From: a virus
Reading direction: 5' to 3' (one strand)
IMG/VR virus record: IMGVR_UViG_3300042475_001147
Coordinates: 1 to 63,767 of that record
Length of the DNA stretch: 63,767 nt
How positions within the stretch are numbered: the first letter of the stretch is position 1; each line of letters begins with the position of its first letter. Shown piece by piece: positions 39,489 through 47,784 of this stretch. A program made the position numbers and the translations under genes. The notes under the pieces are model-generated. The model saw nothing but the letters and a program-made list of their open reading frames with translations. It made no database searches and was not told where the DNA came from.

Positions 39489-41111
39489 ATGAATTTAGGT
39501 TATTCTCCGAAGGACTTGGCTTTTGACGAAGAGGCACAAGGCAAGTTGGTTAGTGGTATCAAGAAACTTTCCAAGGCAGTTAAGAGTACATTGGGGCCTA
39601 GCGGCAACACGGTATTGATTGAGTCACCCAACCATACGCATGGCCTTACGGTCACCAAGGATGGTGTAACTGTGGCCAAGTCGATAGACTTGATTGACCC
39701 GATTGAGAACTTGGCTGTGAAGATTGTCAAGCAGGCTGCCGATCGCACTGCGACGGAGGCGGGTGATGGTACGACTACGAGTATTGTGCTGACGGAGTCT
39801 TTGATTCTTAATGGCTTGGACCATTTGAACGCGAACCCGTCATTGAACCGTACTGAACTGCTACGCAGTTTGGTGGAGGTGAGTGATTTGGTGGTGGAGA
39901 AGTTGAAGCAGAATGGTAAGAAGTTGACGAACGCTATGCTTACGGACGTGGCTACGATTTCTGCCAACAATGACAAAAACATTGGTGGGATAATTGCTGG
40001 CGTTTACAAGGAAGTTGGTAAGACTGGTATTGTAACGGTGGAGAGAAGCCAAAGTACAGAGACGTATGCGGAGACTACGCTCGGGTTGAAGATTGATAGG
40101 GGGTATTTGAGTCCGTTGTTCATCAATGATCAGAAGAAGGACGAGTGCGTGTACGAGGATGTGATGGTATTGGTGGCTGACATGGAGATTAGCAACATCC
40201 TGCAATTGGAGTTGGTATTGAAGCCCATCATTCAGGAGAACAAGAAGATTTTATTGATTGCACCGTGCAATGTTAACGTGGTGAACACGTTGGCTGCGAA
40301 CGTAATGAAGAACAACCTGAAGATTGTGGCTATCCAACCACCTAGTTTTGGGTATAAGCAGCACGAGTTGATGCAGGACATCGCTGTGAGTGTGGGTGCA
40401 ACCTACTATAGCGAGAAGACCGGCGACGATTTGAGCCTGATCAACTACTCGGACCTAGGCCATGCCGCCAAAGTGATCGTCTCTTCAGACAAAACCATAC
40501 TGATTAAATCCACCGCGCGCTCTAACCAGCAGACAATCGACGAGCGAGTGGCTCAATTGTGGCAATCACACGCACAAGCAGCAAAGAAAGCAGACAAGGA
40601 CTTTCTGTTGGAGCGCATCGCCTCCTTGACTGGTGGTATTGGTGTCATATACGTTGGTGGAAACACCGACTTGGAGCAGAAGGAGTTGTACGACCGCGTC
40701 GATGACGCAGTATGTGCCGTTCGTTCGGCCCTCGAGGAAGGCATTTTGCCGGGTTCTGGACGCGCTTTGCACCACATTGCTACCCAAGATACCATGTTCT
40801 CATCGATCGTGCCTCACAGCGCAGAAAAATTAGCCGCCATTCATATCCTAAAACAATCCCTACAAGCCCCACTCAACCAAATCCTGACCAACGCTGGCAT
40901 AAGTGTACACTCTGTGTACGATGATGTGACTGAATTCAACATGGGCTACAACTTGAAGACAGGATCTCACGGTGATTTGATCAAGATGGGTGTAGTTGAC
41001 CCGTTGAAGGTAACGCGATGTGCTTTGCAGAACGCCATCAGCGTAGCGGTAACCATTTTATCCACCAACGCAATCGTGACAATGGCACGAGTATACGAAC
41101 CACAGCCATGA
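39489..41111 (+). CDS. groEL: Chaperonin GroEL homologue (540 aa)
   Basis: Full-length group I chaperonin. ATP-site motifs are present: TLGPSG at 34-39, KDGV with Asp58, DGTTT at 93-97 and the Asp in RVDDAVCAV (Asp406). The EEG-ILPGSG loop has GSG where bacterial GroEL has GGG. Apical motif RGYLSPLFIN has Leu where Tyr203 of E. coli GroEL lies. The C-terminal GGM tail is absent (ends YEPQP). The start at 39489 is set by the promoter; an upstream frame extension would overlap it. It overlaps groES by four bases. It probably folds phage virion proteins. Confidence 0.9.
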   Translation: MNLGYSPKDLAFDEEAQGKLVSGIKKLSKAVKSTLGPSGNTVLIESPNHTHGLTVTKDGVTVAKSIDLIDPIENLAVKIVKQAADRTATEAGDGTTTSIVLTESLILNGLDHLNANPSLNRTELLRSLVEVSDLVVEKLKQNGKKLTNAMLTDVATISANNDKNIGGIIAGVYKEVGKTGIVTVERSQSTETYAETTLGLKIDRGYLSPLFINDQKKDECVYEDVMVLVADMEISNILQLELVLKPIIQENKKILLIAPCNVNVVNTLAANVMKNNLKIVAIQPPSFGYKQHELMQDIAVSVGATYYSEKTGDDLSLINYSDLGHAAKVIVSSDKTILIKSTARSNQQTIDERVAQLWQSHAQAAKKADKDFLLERIASLTGGIGVIYVGGNTDLEQKELYDRVDDAVCAVRSALEEGILPGSGRALHHIATQDTMFSSIVPHSAEKLAAIHILKQSLQAPLNQILTNAGISVHSVYDDVTEFNMGYNLKTGSHGDLIKMGVVDPLKVTRCALQNAISVAVTILSTNAIVTMARVYEPQP

Positions 41112-41365
41112 AGCCCATCGGAAAGTACATAGTCATCTCCAACATTGAGGAGGAAGTAAAGACGGACACAGGTCTGTTGTTGTCGGCCAGAGATGCTGAC
41201 GAGTTTAGGTACAAGAAGGCCAAGGTAGTGGCTTCGGGAACGGATGTAACCCATATCAAAGAGGGTGATGTGATCCATTATGATAAGGGTCACTCATTCA
41301 CGATGGTGATCAGTGGGCATCACTACACGATCATACAGGAGCGGGATGTAGTTATTGTCCTCTAG
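41108..41365 (+). CDS. groES: Co-chaperonin GroES homologue (85 aa)
   Basis: MKPIGKYIVISNIEEEVKTD with a mobile loop-like TDTGLLLSARDAD, AKVVASG and the C-terminal QERDVVIVL fit the GroES/gp31 co-chaperonin fold. The usual GGIVL tip is TGLLL. ATG overlaps the groEL stop (ATGA), so the two subunits are co-translated. The 3' end overlaps a convergent gene by 14 bases. Confidence 0.85.
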   Translation: MKPIGKYIVISNIEEEVKTDTGLLLSARDADEFRYKKAKVVASGTDVTHIKEGDVIHYDKGHSFTMVISGHHYTIIQERDVVIVL

Positions 41366-41855
41366 AGCGGCGTATGCGCTCATTGCGCAGGCGTTCGGCT
41401 TCTTGGGCTGCGGCAAACTCGGCCTCTTTCTTTTTATTCTCCTTGATTTCCTCGACCATAGTGGCCATGAAGTTCTTGTAGCGGGTCTCGAGGTAGCGCT
41501 TACGGCGCTTGTCCATACGTTGGGTGATGGTAGGAAAGCCATCGCCATTGAGGATGGAGTAGATGTTGTTGATTACGCGTTGTGTTTTGATGGTCACTTC
41601 ATAGACATCTCGTTTGGCGTACTTGTTTCCGCTTGGGAGCCTTGTGATCCATCCGCGCTCGCATAGGCTTTGCAGTCGCTTGACGTTCCAAGGCATGGTC
41701 TTTTCGTATTTCTCGAACTGGTAGTTGCTGAAGTATTTTTCATCGTGGATATAGAACAGCACGTCAAGATCATCTTGGTTTAGATTATACTTCATCATGG
41801 TGTACTTCCGTACGATCCTCCAGTACTTCATGTAGGAATAGTGTGGGGCATTCAT
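41352..41855 (-). CDS. Winged helix-turn-helix protein (167 aa)
   Basis: Residues about 20-95 resemble a MarR-like winged helix: NLNQDDLDVLFYIHDEKYFS, a recognition-type helix MPWNVKRLQSLCERGWI and a wing SGNKYAKRDVYEVTIK. A charged coiled-coil tail follows (KENKKKEAEFAAAQEAERLR). It is a lone leftward gene between rightward units, converging on groES. Candidate phage transcription factor; I recognise similar proteins beside structural modules in environmental phages. Confidence 0.65.
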   Translation of the reverse strand: MNAPHYSYMKYWRIVRKYTMMKYNLNQDDLDVLFYIHDEKYFSNYQFEKYEKTMPWNVKRLQSLCERGWITRLPSGNKYAKRDVYEVTIKTQRVINNIYSILNGDGFPTITQRMDKRRKRYLETRYKNFMATMVEEIKENKKKEAEFAAAQEAERLRNERIRRSRGQ

Positions 41856-41870
41856 TTAATTAAATTTGAT

Positions 41871-41878
41871 TACATTTG
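41871..41878 (+). promoter_or_regulatory. -7 element TACATTTG
   Basis: TACATTTG matches TAnnTTTG, 22 bases upstream of the ATG at 41901. It lies just upstream of the leftward winged-helix gene's start, so the region is divergent. Confidence 0.5.
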
Positions 41879-41900
41879 TGATGCAAAAATAACCATACCT

Positions 41901-42065
41901 ATGAAAAAATCACAATCAATGGGCGGATTGCCAAAGGCATCCATGATGAAAGAGCCTGCTGCTAAAAAAAGCGCTGGTAAAGTAGTTCCTACAGGCAAAG
42001 GTGCAACTGCCAAGTTGATGGCTGGTGCCAAGAAAGCCGCAATGGCCAAGAAAAAAGGTTATTAA
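41901..42065 (+). CDS. Small lysine-rich protein (54 aa)
   Basis: MKKSQSMGGLPKASMMKEPA followed by an Ala/Lys-rich stretch ending AAMAKKKGY. Strongly basic and low in complexity; possible DNA- or capsid-associated peptide. First of three basic genes. Confidence 0.55.
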   Translation: MKKSQSMGGLPKASMMKEPAAKKSAGKVVPTGKGATAKLMAGAKKAAMAKKKGY

Positions 42066-42070
42066 TCTTT

Positions 42071-42361
42071 ATGGCTAACAAGTCCAAGATGGCGTGCAAT
42101 CGCCCGGTTCCTTCAGACAGACCGGGTAAGAAGAAGATGGTCAAGGCGTGTGCCGGTGGCAAGGAGAAACTCCTGCATTTTGGTGCAAAGGGGTACGGAA
42201 ATAACTATTCTGCCGCTGCCCGTAAATCTTTCAAGGCACGCCATTCTTGCGACACTGCTAGTGACAAGTTAACGCCCAGGTATTGGGCGTGTAAGAATTT
42301 ATGGGCCGGGCCGGGTGGTGCTACCACTCCATCGCCCAAAAGCCGGAAGGGGAAGTACTAA
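42071..42361 (+). CDS. Basic Cys-containing protein (96 aa)
   Basis: MANKSKMACNRPVPSDRPGK, GGKEKLLHFGAKGYGNNYSA and ARHSCDTASDKLTPRYWACK: a basic protein with four Cys that I recognise as a companion of the following DUF5872-type gene in environmental phages. It ends overlapping the next ATG (TAATG). Unknown function. Confidence 0.6.
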   Translation: MANKSKMACNRPVPSDRPGKKKMVKACAGGKEKLLHFGAKGYGNNYSAAARKSFKARHSCDTASDKLTPRYWACKNLWAGPGGATTPSPKSRKGKY

Positions 42362-42696
42362 TGAAAGACGCTTGCTACAAAAAAGTCAAGGCATCGTACG
42401 ATGTGTTCCCATCTGCTCGCGCGTCACAGGCGATTGCCAAGTGCAGGAAGGGATCGGGTGCTGTGAACAAAAGCGAAAAGGGTGCAGACCTCAAGCGTTG
42501 GCAGGCGGAGAAGTGGGTGGACACGAAGAGTGGCAAGGCGTGTGGTGCGGGTGGTAAGAACGAGTACTGCCGTCCGACCAAGAGAGTATCTGCACAGACT
42601 CCAAAGACCAAGTCAGAGATCAGCCCATCGAAGTTAGCGGCGAAGAAGGCCGAGAAGAGTAGGGTTGGTATGGGATCGAGGGTATCGAAAGTATAA
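42361..42696 (+). CDS. DUF5872-like basic protein (111 aa)
   Basis: MKDACYKKVKASYDVFPSAR, KWVDTKSGKACG and the C-terminal KSEISPSKLAAKKAEKSRVG are typical of the DUF5872 family (N-terminal CYxKVKxxYxVFPSA and a DTKSG motif). Highly basic; possible virion DNA-associated role. ATG at 42361 shares a base with the previous stop. Confidence 0.7.
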   Translation: MKDACYKKVKASYDVFPSARASQAIAKCRKGSGAVNKSEKGADLKRWQAEKWVDTKSGKACGAGGKNEYCRPTKRVSAQTPKTKSEISPSKLAAKKAEKSRVGMGSRVSKV

Positions 42697-42710
42697 TAGA
42701 AAAAAATCTA

Positions 42711-42718
42711 TAAATTTG
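42711..42718 (+). promoter_or_regulatory. -7 element TAAATTTG
   Basis: TATAAATTTG ends 6 bases before ATG 42725, implying a near-leaderless mRNA. Confidence 0.45.
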
Positions 42719-42724
42719 CAGTAT

Positions 42725-42895
42725 ATGGAAAACAACAAAAGCAAAGGATTGGGTGACACTGTGGAGAAGATCACAACTGCCACCGGCATTAAGAAAGTAG
42801 TAGAGACCGTGGCTAAGGCGACTGGCAAACCATGTGGTTGTGGTCAGCGCAAGGACGCGTTGAACAGAATATTCCCTTACAATAACGAGAAATAA
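42725..42895 (+). CDS. Small hypothetical protein (56 aa)
   Basis: MENNKSKGLGDTVEKITTAT and a CGCGQRKDALNRIFPY tail; helical N-terminus (GIKKVVETVAKATGK) and a Cys-Gly-Cys motif. The CGCGxRKxxLN pattern recurs in small phage structural proteins. Function unknown. Confidence 0.6.
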   Translation: MENNKSKGLGDTVEKITTATGIKKVVETVAKATGKPCGCGQRKDALNRIFPYNNEK

Positions 42896-43255
42896 ATGCC
42901 GGTCCAATCGCTACAGCACTATCATGGGGCTTTGGTAACTCCTTCCGATACGGAGAGTTTACAACAAAACCTAAGCACGAGCAATCGTAGTAGTTGTCTG
43001 TACGTGGGTATTGGAGGCAATGTGCATATATTGACAGTGGGCGGGGACAACGTCACATTTTTTGGTGTCCCATCAGGGACATTCATTCCTGTACACACAT
43101 CATGGGTATTTGCAACTGGCACGACTGCGTCGAGCATCATTGCATTGGACATGGTTGGTGGATCAAGCGACGACTGCTACTCTACAGACGTGTGGCAGAA
43201 CATCAGCATCTTGTGGCAAGACTGGAACACGCACTGGAACGACTGCTTAACATAA
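42896..43255 (+). CDS. Spike-base-like small structural protein, copy A (119 aa)
   Basis: The core LYVGIGGNVHILTVGGDNVT, VPSGTFIPVHTSWVFATGTT and IIALD is a small beta domain that resembles RCAP_Rcc01079-type spike-base proteins of phages. A paralogue lies at 45596-45862. This copy has an extra Trp-rich acidic C-terminus (SILWQDWNTHWNDCLT). Likely a minor tail or fibre-base component. Confidence 0.6.
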   Translation: MPVQSLQHYHGALVTPSDTESLQQNLSTSNRSSCLYVGIGGNVHILTVGGDNVTFFGVPSGTFIPVHTSWVFATGTTASSIIALDMVGGSSDDCYSTDVWQNISILWQDWNTHWNDCLT

Positions 43256-43271
43256 CTAAGAAAATAATAAT

Positions 43272-44966
43272 ATGGGAACTTCTTTATTTAATACCACCCC
43301 TCAGAACACATACCCGAGTCTGATCAAGATCGGTGATAACCTTCCACTGACCGCAACGCTCAAGCGTCTGTCTGATGGTAATGGAAACGACTTGCCACTG
43401 TTGGTATCCACCACAGGTATCACCAACTATGGCGCTGGCGCAATCACAAGCAATACCGCCTTTGGTGCTACTGCATTGGACAGCAACACAACTGGGTCTA
43501 ATAACACGGCGTTTGGACTAAACGCATTAACGGCTAATAGCACAGGCACGACCAACACCGCTATCGGTGCATTGTCGCTTGAGAGCAATACAGCATCCAA
43601 TAACACCGCTTTGGGTTATCGTTCACTAAGGGCGAATACAAGCGGAACGCAAAACGTAGGTGTAGGGGTAGATTCTTTGTTAAGTAATACAACAGGAAAT
43701 AGCAATACAGGTTTAGGTTATAGGGCTTTGAATTTTAATACTACGGGTTTTAACAATACGGCAGTAGGTAGAGATTCGGGCTACGATACAACTACAGGTA
43801 GTAATAATACATCTGTGGGCGTTGCTGCTTTGTTATCTACTACAACAGGAAGTAATAACACCGCTATTGGTGAGGATGCGTTATTAACTAACGTTACAGG
43901 AGGTAATAATACTGCTTTAGGTCAAGCCGCTTTATATAGCAACACCGCCTCCAACAACACCGCCGTAGGTTACGAGGCTGCGTATCAAAATACAAGTGGT
44001 ACGGCTATAACTGCAATAGGTTATCAAGCGTTGAGATTTTCAACAGGTTCGGGTAATAGTGCAGTTGGTACTCAATCGTTATTTTCAAATTCAACAGGTG
44101 CTAGTAACTCTGCATTTGGGGATAGTTCTTTACTTTCTAACACAACAGGCAGTAATAACGTAGGTGTTGGTTGCGCTTCATTAGCGTTTAATACAACAGG
44201 AGGTAACAATACCGCCGTAGGTCGTGATTCATTACGAAACAACACCGCATCAAACAACGTTGCCGTAGGTTTTGAGGCTGCGTTAACTAATACGAGTGGG
44301 GTAGAAATTACTGCAATAGGTTATCGTGCTTTACGTAATAATACAGGTAGTTACAATACCTCTGTTGGTTTTGATTCAATGAGGGATAATTCAACAGGCA
44401 ATGAAAATACCGCAGTAGGTGATGCCGCATTAAGGTCAAATACAACGGGAAGCAACAATGCTGCATTTGGTACTGGAAGTTTAATATTTAATACTACGGG
44501 AAGCAATAGTACCGCTTTAGGATATTATTCTTTATTCAACAACACAGCCTCCAACAACACCGCCGTAGGTTTTGAGGCAGGGTATAGTAATACGAGTCAA
44601 ATAAACATTACTGCAATCGGTTATCAAGCATTAAAACTCTCAACGGGAAATTACAATACCGCAGTAGGTCATGCTTCATTGGTATCAAATACATCGGGTG
44701 AACAAAATACCGCAGTTGGTCGTGCATCTATGTCCGATAACGTAACGGGAAACTATAATACCGCAGTAGGATTAAATACTGCATCGGGTGACTTTTCGGG
44801 TTCTTTAATTTTGGGAGTAAGCGCAACCGCAACAGGAAACAACCAAGCCGTTTTTGGTAGTGCAGGAACTAACGCAGGTGCTATCACCTCTGAATCCCTT
44901 TCCTCAGACGCAACTTGGAGCGTACGCATCAACGGAACTGCATACAAAATTTTACTTAAAGCATAA
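43272..44966 (+). CDS. YadA-head-like beta-roll adhesin / tail fibre (564 aa)
   Basis: From about residue 55 to 510 the protein is a tandem of 14-16-residue repeats of the type NNTAVGxxAL, with SNNTALGYRSL and similar units, the pattern of left-handed beta-roll head domains of trimeric autotransporters. The C-terminus (TWSVRINGTAYKILLKA) is a recurrent phage fibre end. It probably forms a trimeric receptor-binding fibre. Repeat DNA with somewhat more AT-rich codons in the centre suggests exchange or amplification. Confidence 0.75.
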   Translation: MGTSLFNTTPQNTYPSLIKIGDNLPLTATLKRLSDGNGNDLPLLVSTTGITNYGAGAITSNTAFGATALDSNTTGSNNTAFGLNALTANSTGTTNTAIGALSLESNTASNNTALGYRSLRANTSGTQNVGVGVDSLLSNTTGNSNTGLGYRALNFNTTGFNNTAVGRDSGYDTTTGSNNTSVGVAALLSTTTGSNNTAIGEDALLTNVTGGNNTALGQAALYSNTASNNTAVGYEAAYQNTSGTAITAIGYQALRFSTGSGNSAVGTQSLFSNSTGASNSAFGDSSLLSNTTGSNNVGVGCASLAFNTTGGNNTAVGRDSLRNNTASNNVAVGFEAALTNTSGVEITAIGYRALRNNTGSYNTSVGFDSMRDNSTGNENTAVGDAALRSNTTGSNNAAFGTGSLIFNTTGSNSTALGYYSLFNNTASNNTAVGFEAGYSNTSQINITAIGYQALKLSTGNYNTAVGHASLVSNTSGEQNTAVGRASMSDNVTGNYNTAVGLNTASGDFSGSLILGVSATATGNNQAVFGSAGTNAGAITSESLSSDATWSVRINGTAYKILLKA

Positions 44967-44984
44967 AATAACTAAATTCGCAAT

Positions 44985-45323
44985 ATGACAACATTCACTT
45001 GGGCAGTAACTGCCCTTTACACAGAAACAGTAGGCACAGAGCAGGACTACGTAGTGATCGCTAACTACCTTGTATTGGGTGGTGATGGCACTTATGGTGC
45101 TGAAATCTCTAACATCGCGCGTTTCTCTACAGAGAACGTAGAGAATTTCGTACCATACGCTGAACTCACAGAGCCAATCGTTATCGGATGGATCCAGGCT
45201 GAGTTGGGTGTGGACGGAGTAGCAAACATCGAGGCATGCATTCAAGGACAGATCGACAGTCAGGCTAATCCTCCTGTTGTTCCTGTGAACACCCCATTGC
45301 CTTGGGCGACACCAGCAAACTAA
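44985..45323 (+). CDS. DUF7936-like structural-module protein (112 aa)
   Basis: MTTFTWAVTALYTETVGTEQ, a Tyr-rich beta sheet (YVVIANYLVLGGDGTYGAEI) and VIGWIQAELG: a small protein widespread in environmental phages next to tail fibres (family name from memory). Function unknown. Confidence 0.65.
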   Translation: MTTFTWAVTALYTETVGTEQDYVVIANYLVLGGDGTYGAEISNIARFSTENVENFVPYAELTEPIVIGWIQAELGVDGVANIEACIQGQIDSQANPPVVPVNTPLPWATPAN

Positions 45324-45337
45324 TTAAATCAAATCAT

Positions 45338-45496
45338 ATGACACAAGAAAACGCAAAGCAAGTAATCGCAGAAGCCCTGCACATGGCAATCGCAAAAGGT
45401 TGCTACGGACTGATCGAAGTTCAGAACATTGTAAAAGCCCTTGAGGTAATCAACGATGTTCCTGTGATTGAGTTCGGATCCGTTGAAGAGGCTTAA
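45338..45496 (+). CDS. Small hypothetical protein (52 aa)
   Basis: MTQENAKQVIAEALHMAIAK, YGLIEVQNIVKALEVIND and an acidic end. An A-rich leader (AAATCAAATCAT) precedes ATG 45338. Followed by a strong terminator. Function unknown. Confidence 0.55.
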   Translation: MTQENAKQVIAEALHMAIAKGCYGLIEVQNIVKALEVINDVPVIEFGSVEEA

Positions 45497-45518
45497 GCCA
45501 AACCATTAACCAAAACAG

Positions 45519-45542
45519 AAGGAGCCACACGGCTCCTTTTTT
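45519..45542 (+). terminator. Rightward terminator
   Basis: AAGGAGCC-ACAC-GGCTCCTT, 8-bp stem and T run. Confidence 0.85.
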
Positions 45543-45570
45543 GTTTTCCAATCATATTATTTAAAATCCA

Positions 45571-45578
45571 TATATTTG
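45571..45578 (+). promoter_or_regulatory. -7 element TATATTTG
   Basis: TATATTTG followed by an A-rich leader to ATG 45596. Confidence 0.55.
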
Positions 45579-45595
45579 TATCAAAGAATAAAAAC

Positions 45596-45862
45596 ATGGC
45601 TTATCAGAAACTTCAAATCAGTAGAGCAGCCGCTGTAACTCCCAGTGACACAGTAGATATCCCCAGTGTTTCCACCCAGAGTGGCGTAGGAAACAATGGA
45701 TGTGTATTATACGTTGGCGGATTCGGCGACGTTCGTGTGCTAACTGCTGGCGGTGACGATGTAACATTTGTTGGAATCAACGGTGGGACATTTGTACCGG
45801 TGCAGGTACTTAAGGTTTTCGCAACCAACACGAATGCGACAAACATTGTAGCAATGTGGTAA
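45596..45862 (+). CDS. Spike-base-like small structural protein, copy B (88 aa)
   Basis: Paralogue of the gene at 42896: LYVGGFGDVRVLTAGGDDVT, VGINGGTFVPVQVLKVFATN and NIVAMW match it domain for domain, without the C-terminal extension. Small beta domain, likely fibre-base or decoration protein. Confidence 0.65.
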   Translation: MAYQKLQISRAAAVTPSDTVDIPSVSTQSGVGNNGCVLYVGGFGDVRVLTAGGDDVTFVGINGGTFVPVQVLKVFATNTNATNIVAMW

Positions 45863-45865
45863 CCG

Positions 45866-46114
45866 ATGCAGATTAGTATATCCAACTTGGTCGGTTCCAT
45901 GTACCCATTTTACAATGGGGCTGACTACATCATGAACCTATATGTCGACAGGGTAACTGCCGACGGCGGATACTTAGAGGGTGTAGGCTGTGCATTGAAC
46001 AAACTATCTGGGTACAATTTACCATCACAATATTCAACACGCGTCCAACTTGACGGCGGCTACCAAGAGGCAGCCGTATGTGCAACACGCGCAATACAAG
46101 AATTATCTTTATGA
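45866..46114 (+). CDS. Hypothetical protein (82 aa)
   Basis: MQISISNLVGSMYPFYNGAD, DRVTADGGYLEGVGCALNKL and LDGGYQEAAVCATRAIQELS: the DGGYxEGVGC/DGGYQEAAVC pattern looks like a tandem half-repeat. Stop overlaps the fibre gene's ATG (ATGA). No family recognised. Confidence 0.55.
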   Translation: MQISISNLVGSMYPFYNGADYIMNLYVDRVTADGGYLEGVGCALNKLSGYNLPSQYSTRVQLDGGYQEAAVCATRAIQELSL

Positions 46115-47784
46115 GCAATTTATTAGAACAAGCATCATTAGTAATGATCCCTTCTGGGTACAAGGAGGACGTAGTATACAGTGAGATCCCCATCAACGGA
46201 GCCGGCGATTTGGCGTTCACCCGAGCATCCAACGGGACAAGGATCAACAGCCAGGGATTGGTTGAGGTTTGCCCGTGGAATTTGTTAGAACAATCAAATA
46301 CTTTTAGCACAAGCCCGTGGGCAAATACCAATGTAACATTAACAAGCGGACAAACCGACCCAAACGGAGGGGCAACAGCATTTCGTGCGCAATTTTCTGG
46401 AGTTTCTTATTTGTTGCAAAATTTAACTGCATTAAATGGGACAAATTCAATCTATGCAAAAGCGTACGGGAGTACCGCAAAAATTAGATTATGCGACCCA
46501 AACGGCTCTTTTGGTACGCAGTATAATTTAACGACTGAATGGCAAAGAATTACAACAAGTGGGAACGCATTGGCGGGAATTTCAATCGATTCATATATTG
46601 ACGGAGGTTGGACATCGCAAGATATAGTAATCGCATTTGCACAAACCAACATCGGCTCAACCGCCAAACCCTATTTCCCCACAACCGACAGATTAAATGT
46701 TCCAAGATTAACTTATCAAAATGGCGGGGGCGGGTGTCCAAGTTTGTTGTTGGAGAAGCAGAGTACGAATTTGGTGACTTATTCAGAGCAGTTTGATAAT
46801 GCAGATTGGACTAAACTACAAACAAGCATAAGCGCAAATTCAGTAACAAGCCCCGACGGAACTACAAATGCAGACACATTGACCGCCGATGGAAGTTCAA
46901 ACGAGCATCAATTAAGAAGCACAGGTATTTTCACAATTACAAGCGGACAAGCATACACAACTTCAATTTTTGCGAAAGCGGGTACAAATAATTTTGTACA
47001 ATTAATTGGTTCGGGTGCAATCTTTTCCGCTACAACTTACGCAAATTTTAACATTGCTACGGGTGTTATTGGTGATGTTGGTGCGGGAACTACTGCAAAA
47101 ATAGATAATTTGGGTAACGGGTGGTATAGGTGTTCAATGATTGCAACTGCGATTTCAACAACATCGACAAACACTTTCCTATTCAATATCGTTACATCAA
47201 ATACGGCAATTCGTGGCGAATCAAATACACTTTCAACAAGTGTTTATGTATGGGGCGCACAAGTCGAAGCGTCATCTTACCCCACATCCTACATCCCAAC
47301 CACATCAGCAAGTGCCACAAGGGTGGCGGATACTTGTTTTAAGACGGGGATAACTAGTTTGATTGGGCAGACGGAGGGGGTGATGTTTGTCGATTGGAAC
47401 TTCACGGGTAATTATGATGTCAGTGGAATACTGGCAATTCAATTAATTACTGGTAGCAGTTTTGCTTATATTTATATTCAGAGTTCGGGGAGTTTAATTT
47501 TTGAATTATGGGATAATGGATTTCAGCAATCAATTATGACTTCTACAATAGGCGCAATAGGTCGCAAAAAAATGGCATTTGCTTACAAACAAAATGATTT
47601 TGCGGCTTATATGAATGGAACGCAATTAGCAACAGATACAAGCGGAACTGTCGGGGCGATGGGAAGCCTTTATGTGGGCGGAGGAAATACAAGTAATTAC
47701 GCAATTAATGGCGGAATGAACCAAGCCATCCTATTCCCAACCCGCCTAACAAACGCCGAATTGGCATCCATCACCAGTTTATAA
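46111..47784 (+). CDS. Tail fibre with carbohydrate-binding and LamG-like domains (557 aa)
   Basis: MSNLLEQASLVMIPSGYKED, then TRASNGTRINSQGLVEVCPW typical of Bacteroidota phage fibre starts; two related jelly-roll modules opening NLLEQSNTFSTSPW and NLVTYSEQFDNADWTK; and a concanavalin/LamG-like C-terminus (KKMAFAYKQNDFAAYMNGTQ). ATG at 46111 overlaps the upstream stop. Likely a host-range determinant. It is directly followed by a homing endonuclease gene. Confidence 0.7.
   Translation: MSNLLEQASLVMIPSGYKEDVVYSEIPINGAGDLAFTRASNGTRINSQGLVEVCPWNLLEQSNTFSTSPWANTNVTLTSGQTDPNGGATAFRAQFSGVSYLLQNLTALNGTNSIYAKAYGSTAKIRLCDPNGSFGTQYNLTTEWQRITTSGNALAGISIDSYIDGGWTSQDIVIAFAQTNIGSTAKPYFPTTDRLNVPRLTYQNGGGGCPSLLLEKQSTNLVTYSEQFDNADWTKLQTSISANSVTSPDGTTNADTLTADGSSNEHQLRSTGIFTITSGQAYTTSIFAKAGTNNFVQLIGSGAIFSATTYANFNIATGVIGDVGAGTTAKIDNLGNGWYRCSMIATAISTTSTNTFLFNIVTSNTAIRGESNTLSTSVYVWGAQVEASSYPTSYIPTTSASATRVADTCFKTGITSLIGQTEGVMFVDWNFTGNYDVSGILAIQLITGSSFAYIYIQSSGSLIFELWDNGFQQSIMTSTIGAIGRKKMAFAYKQNDFAAYMNGTQLATDTSGTVGAMGSLYVGGGNTSNYAINGGMNQAILFPTRLTNAELASITSL

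Noticed and set aside
43272-44966. CRISPR-like periodic DNA repeats
   Set aside because: The periodicity is protein-coding (14-16-residue beta-roll units), variable in sequence, with no constant repeats or spacers.
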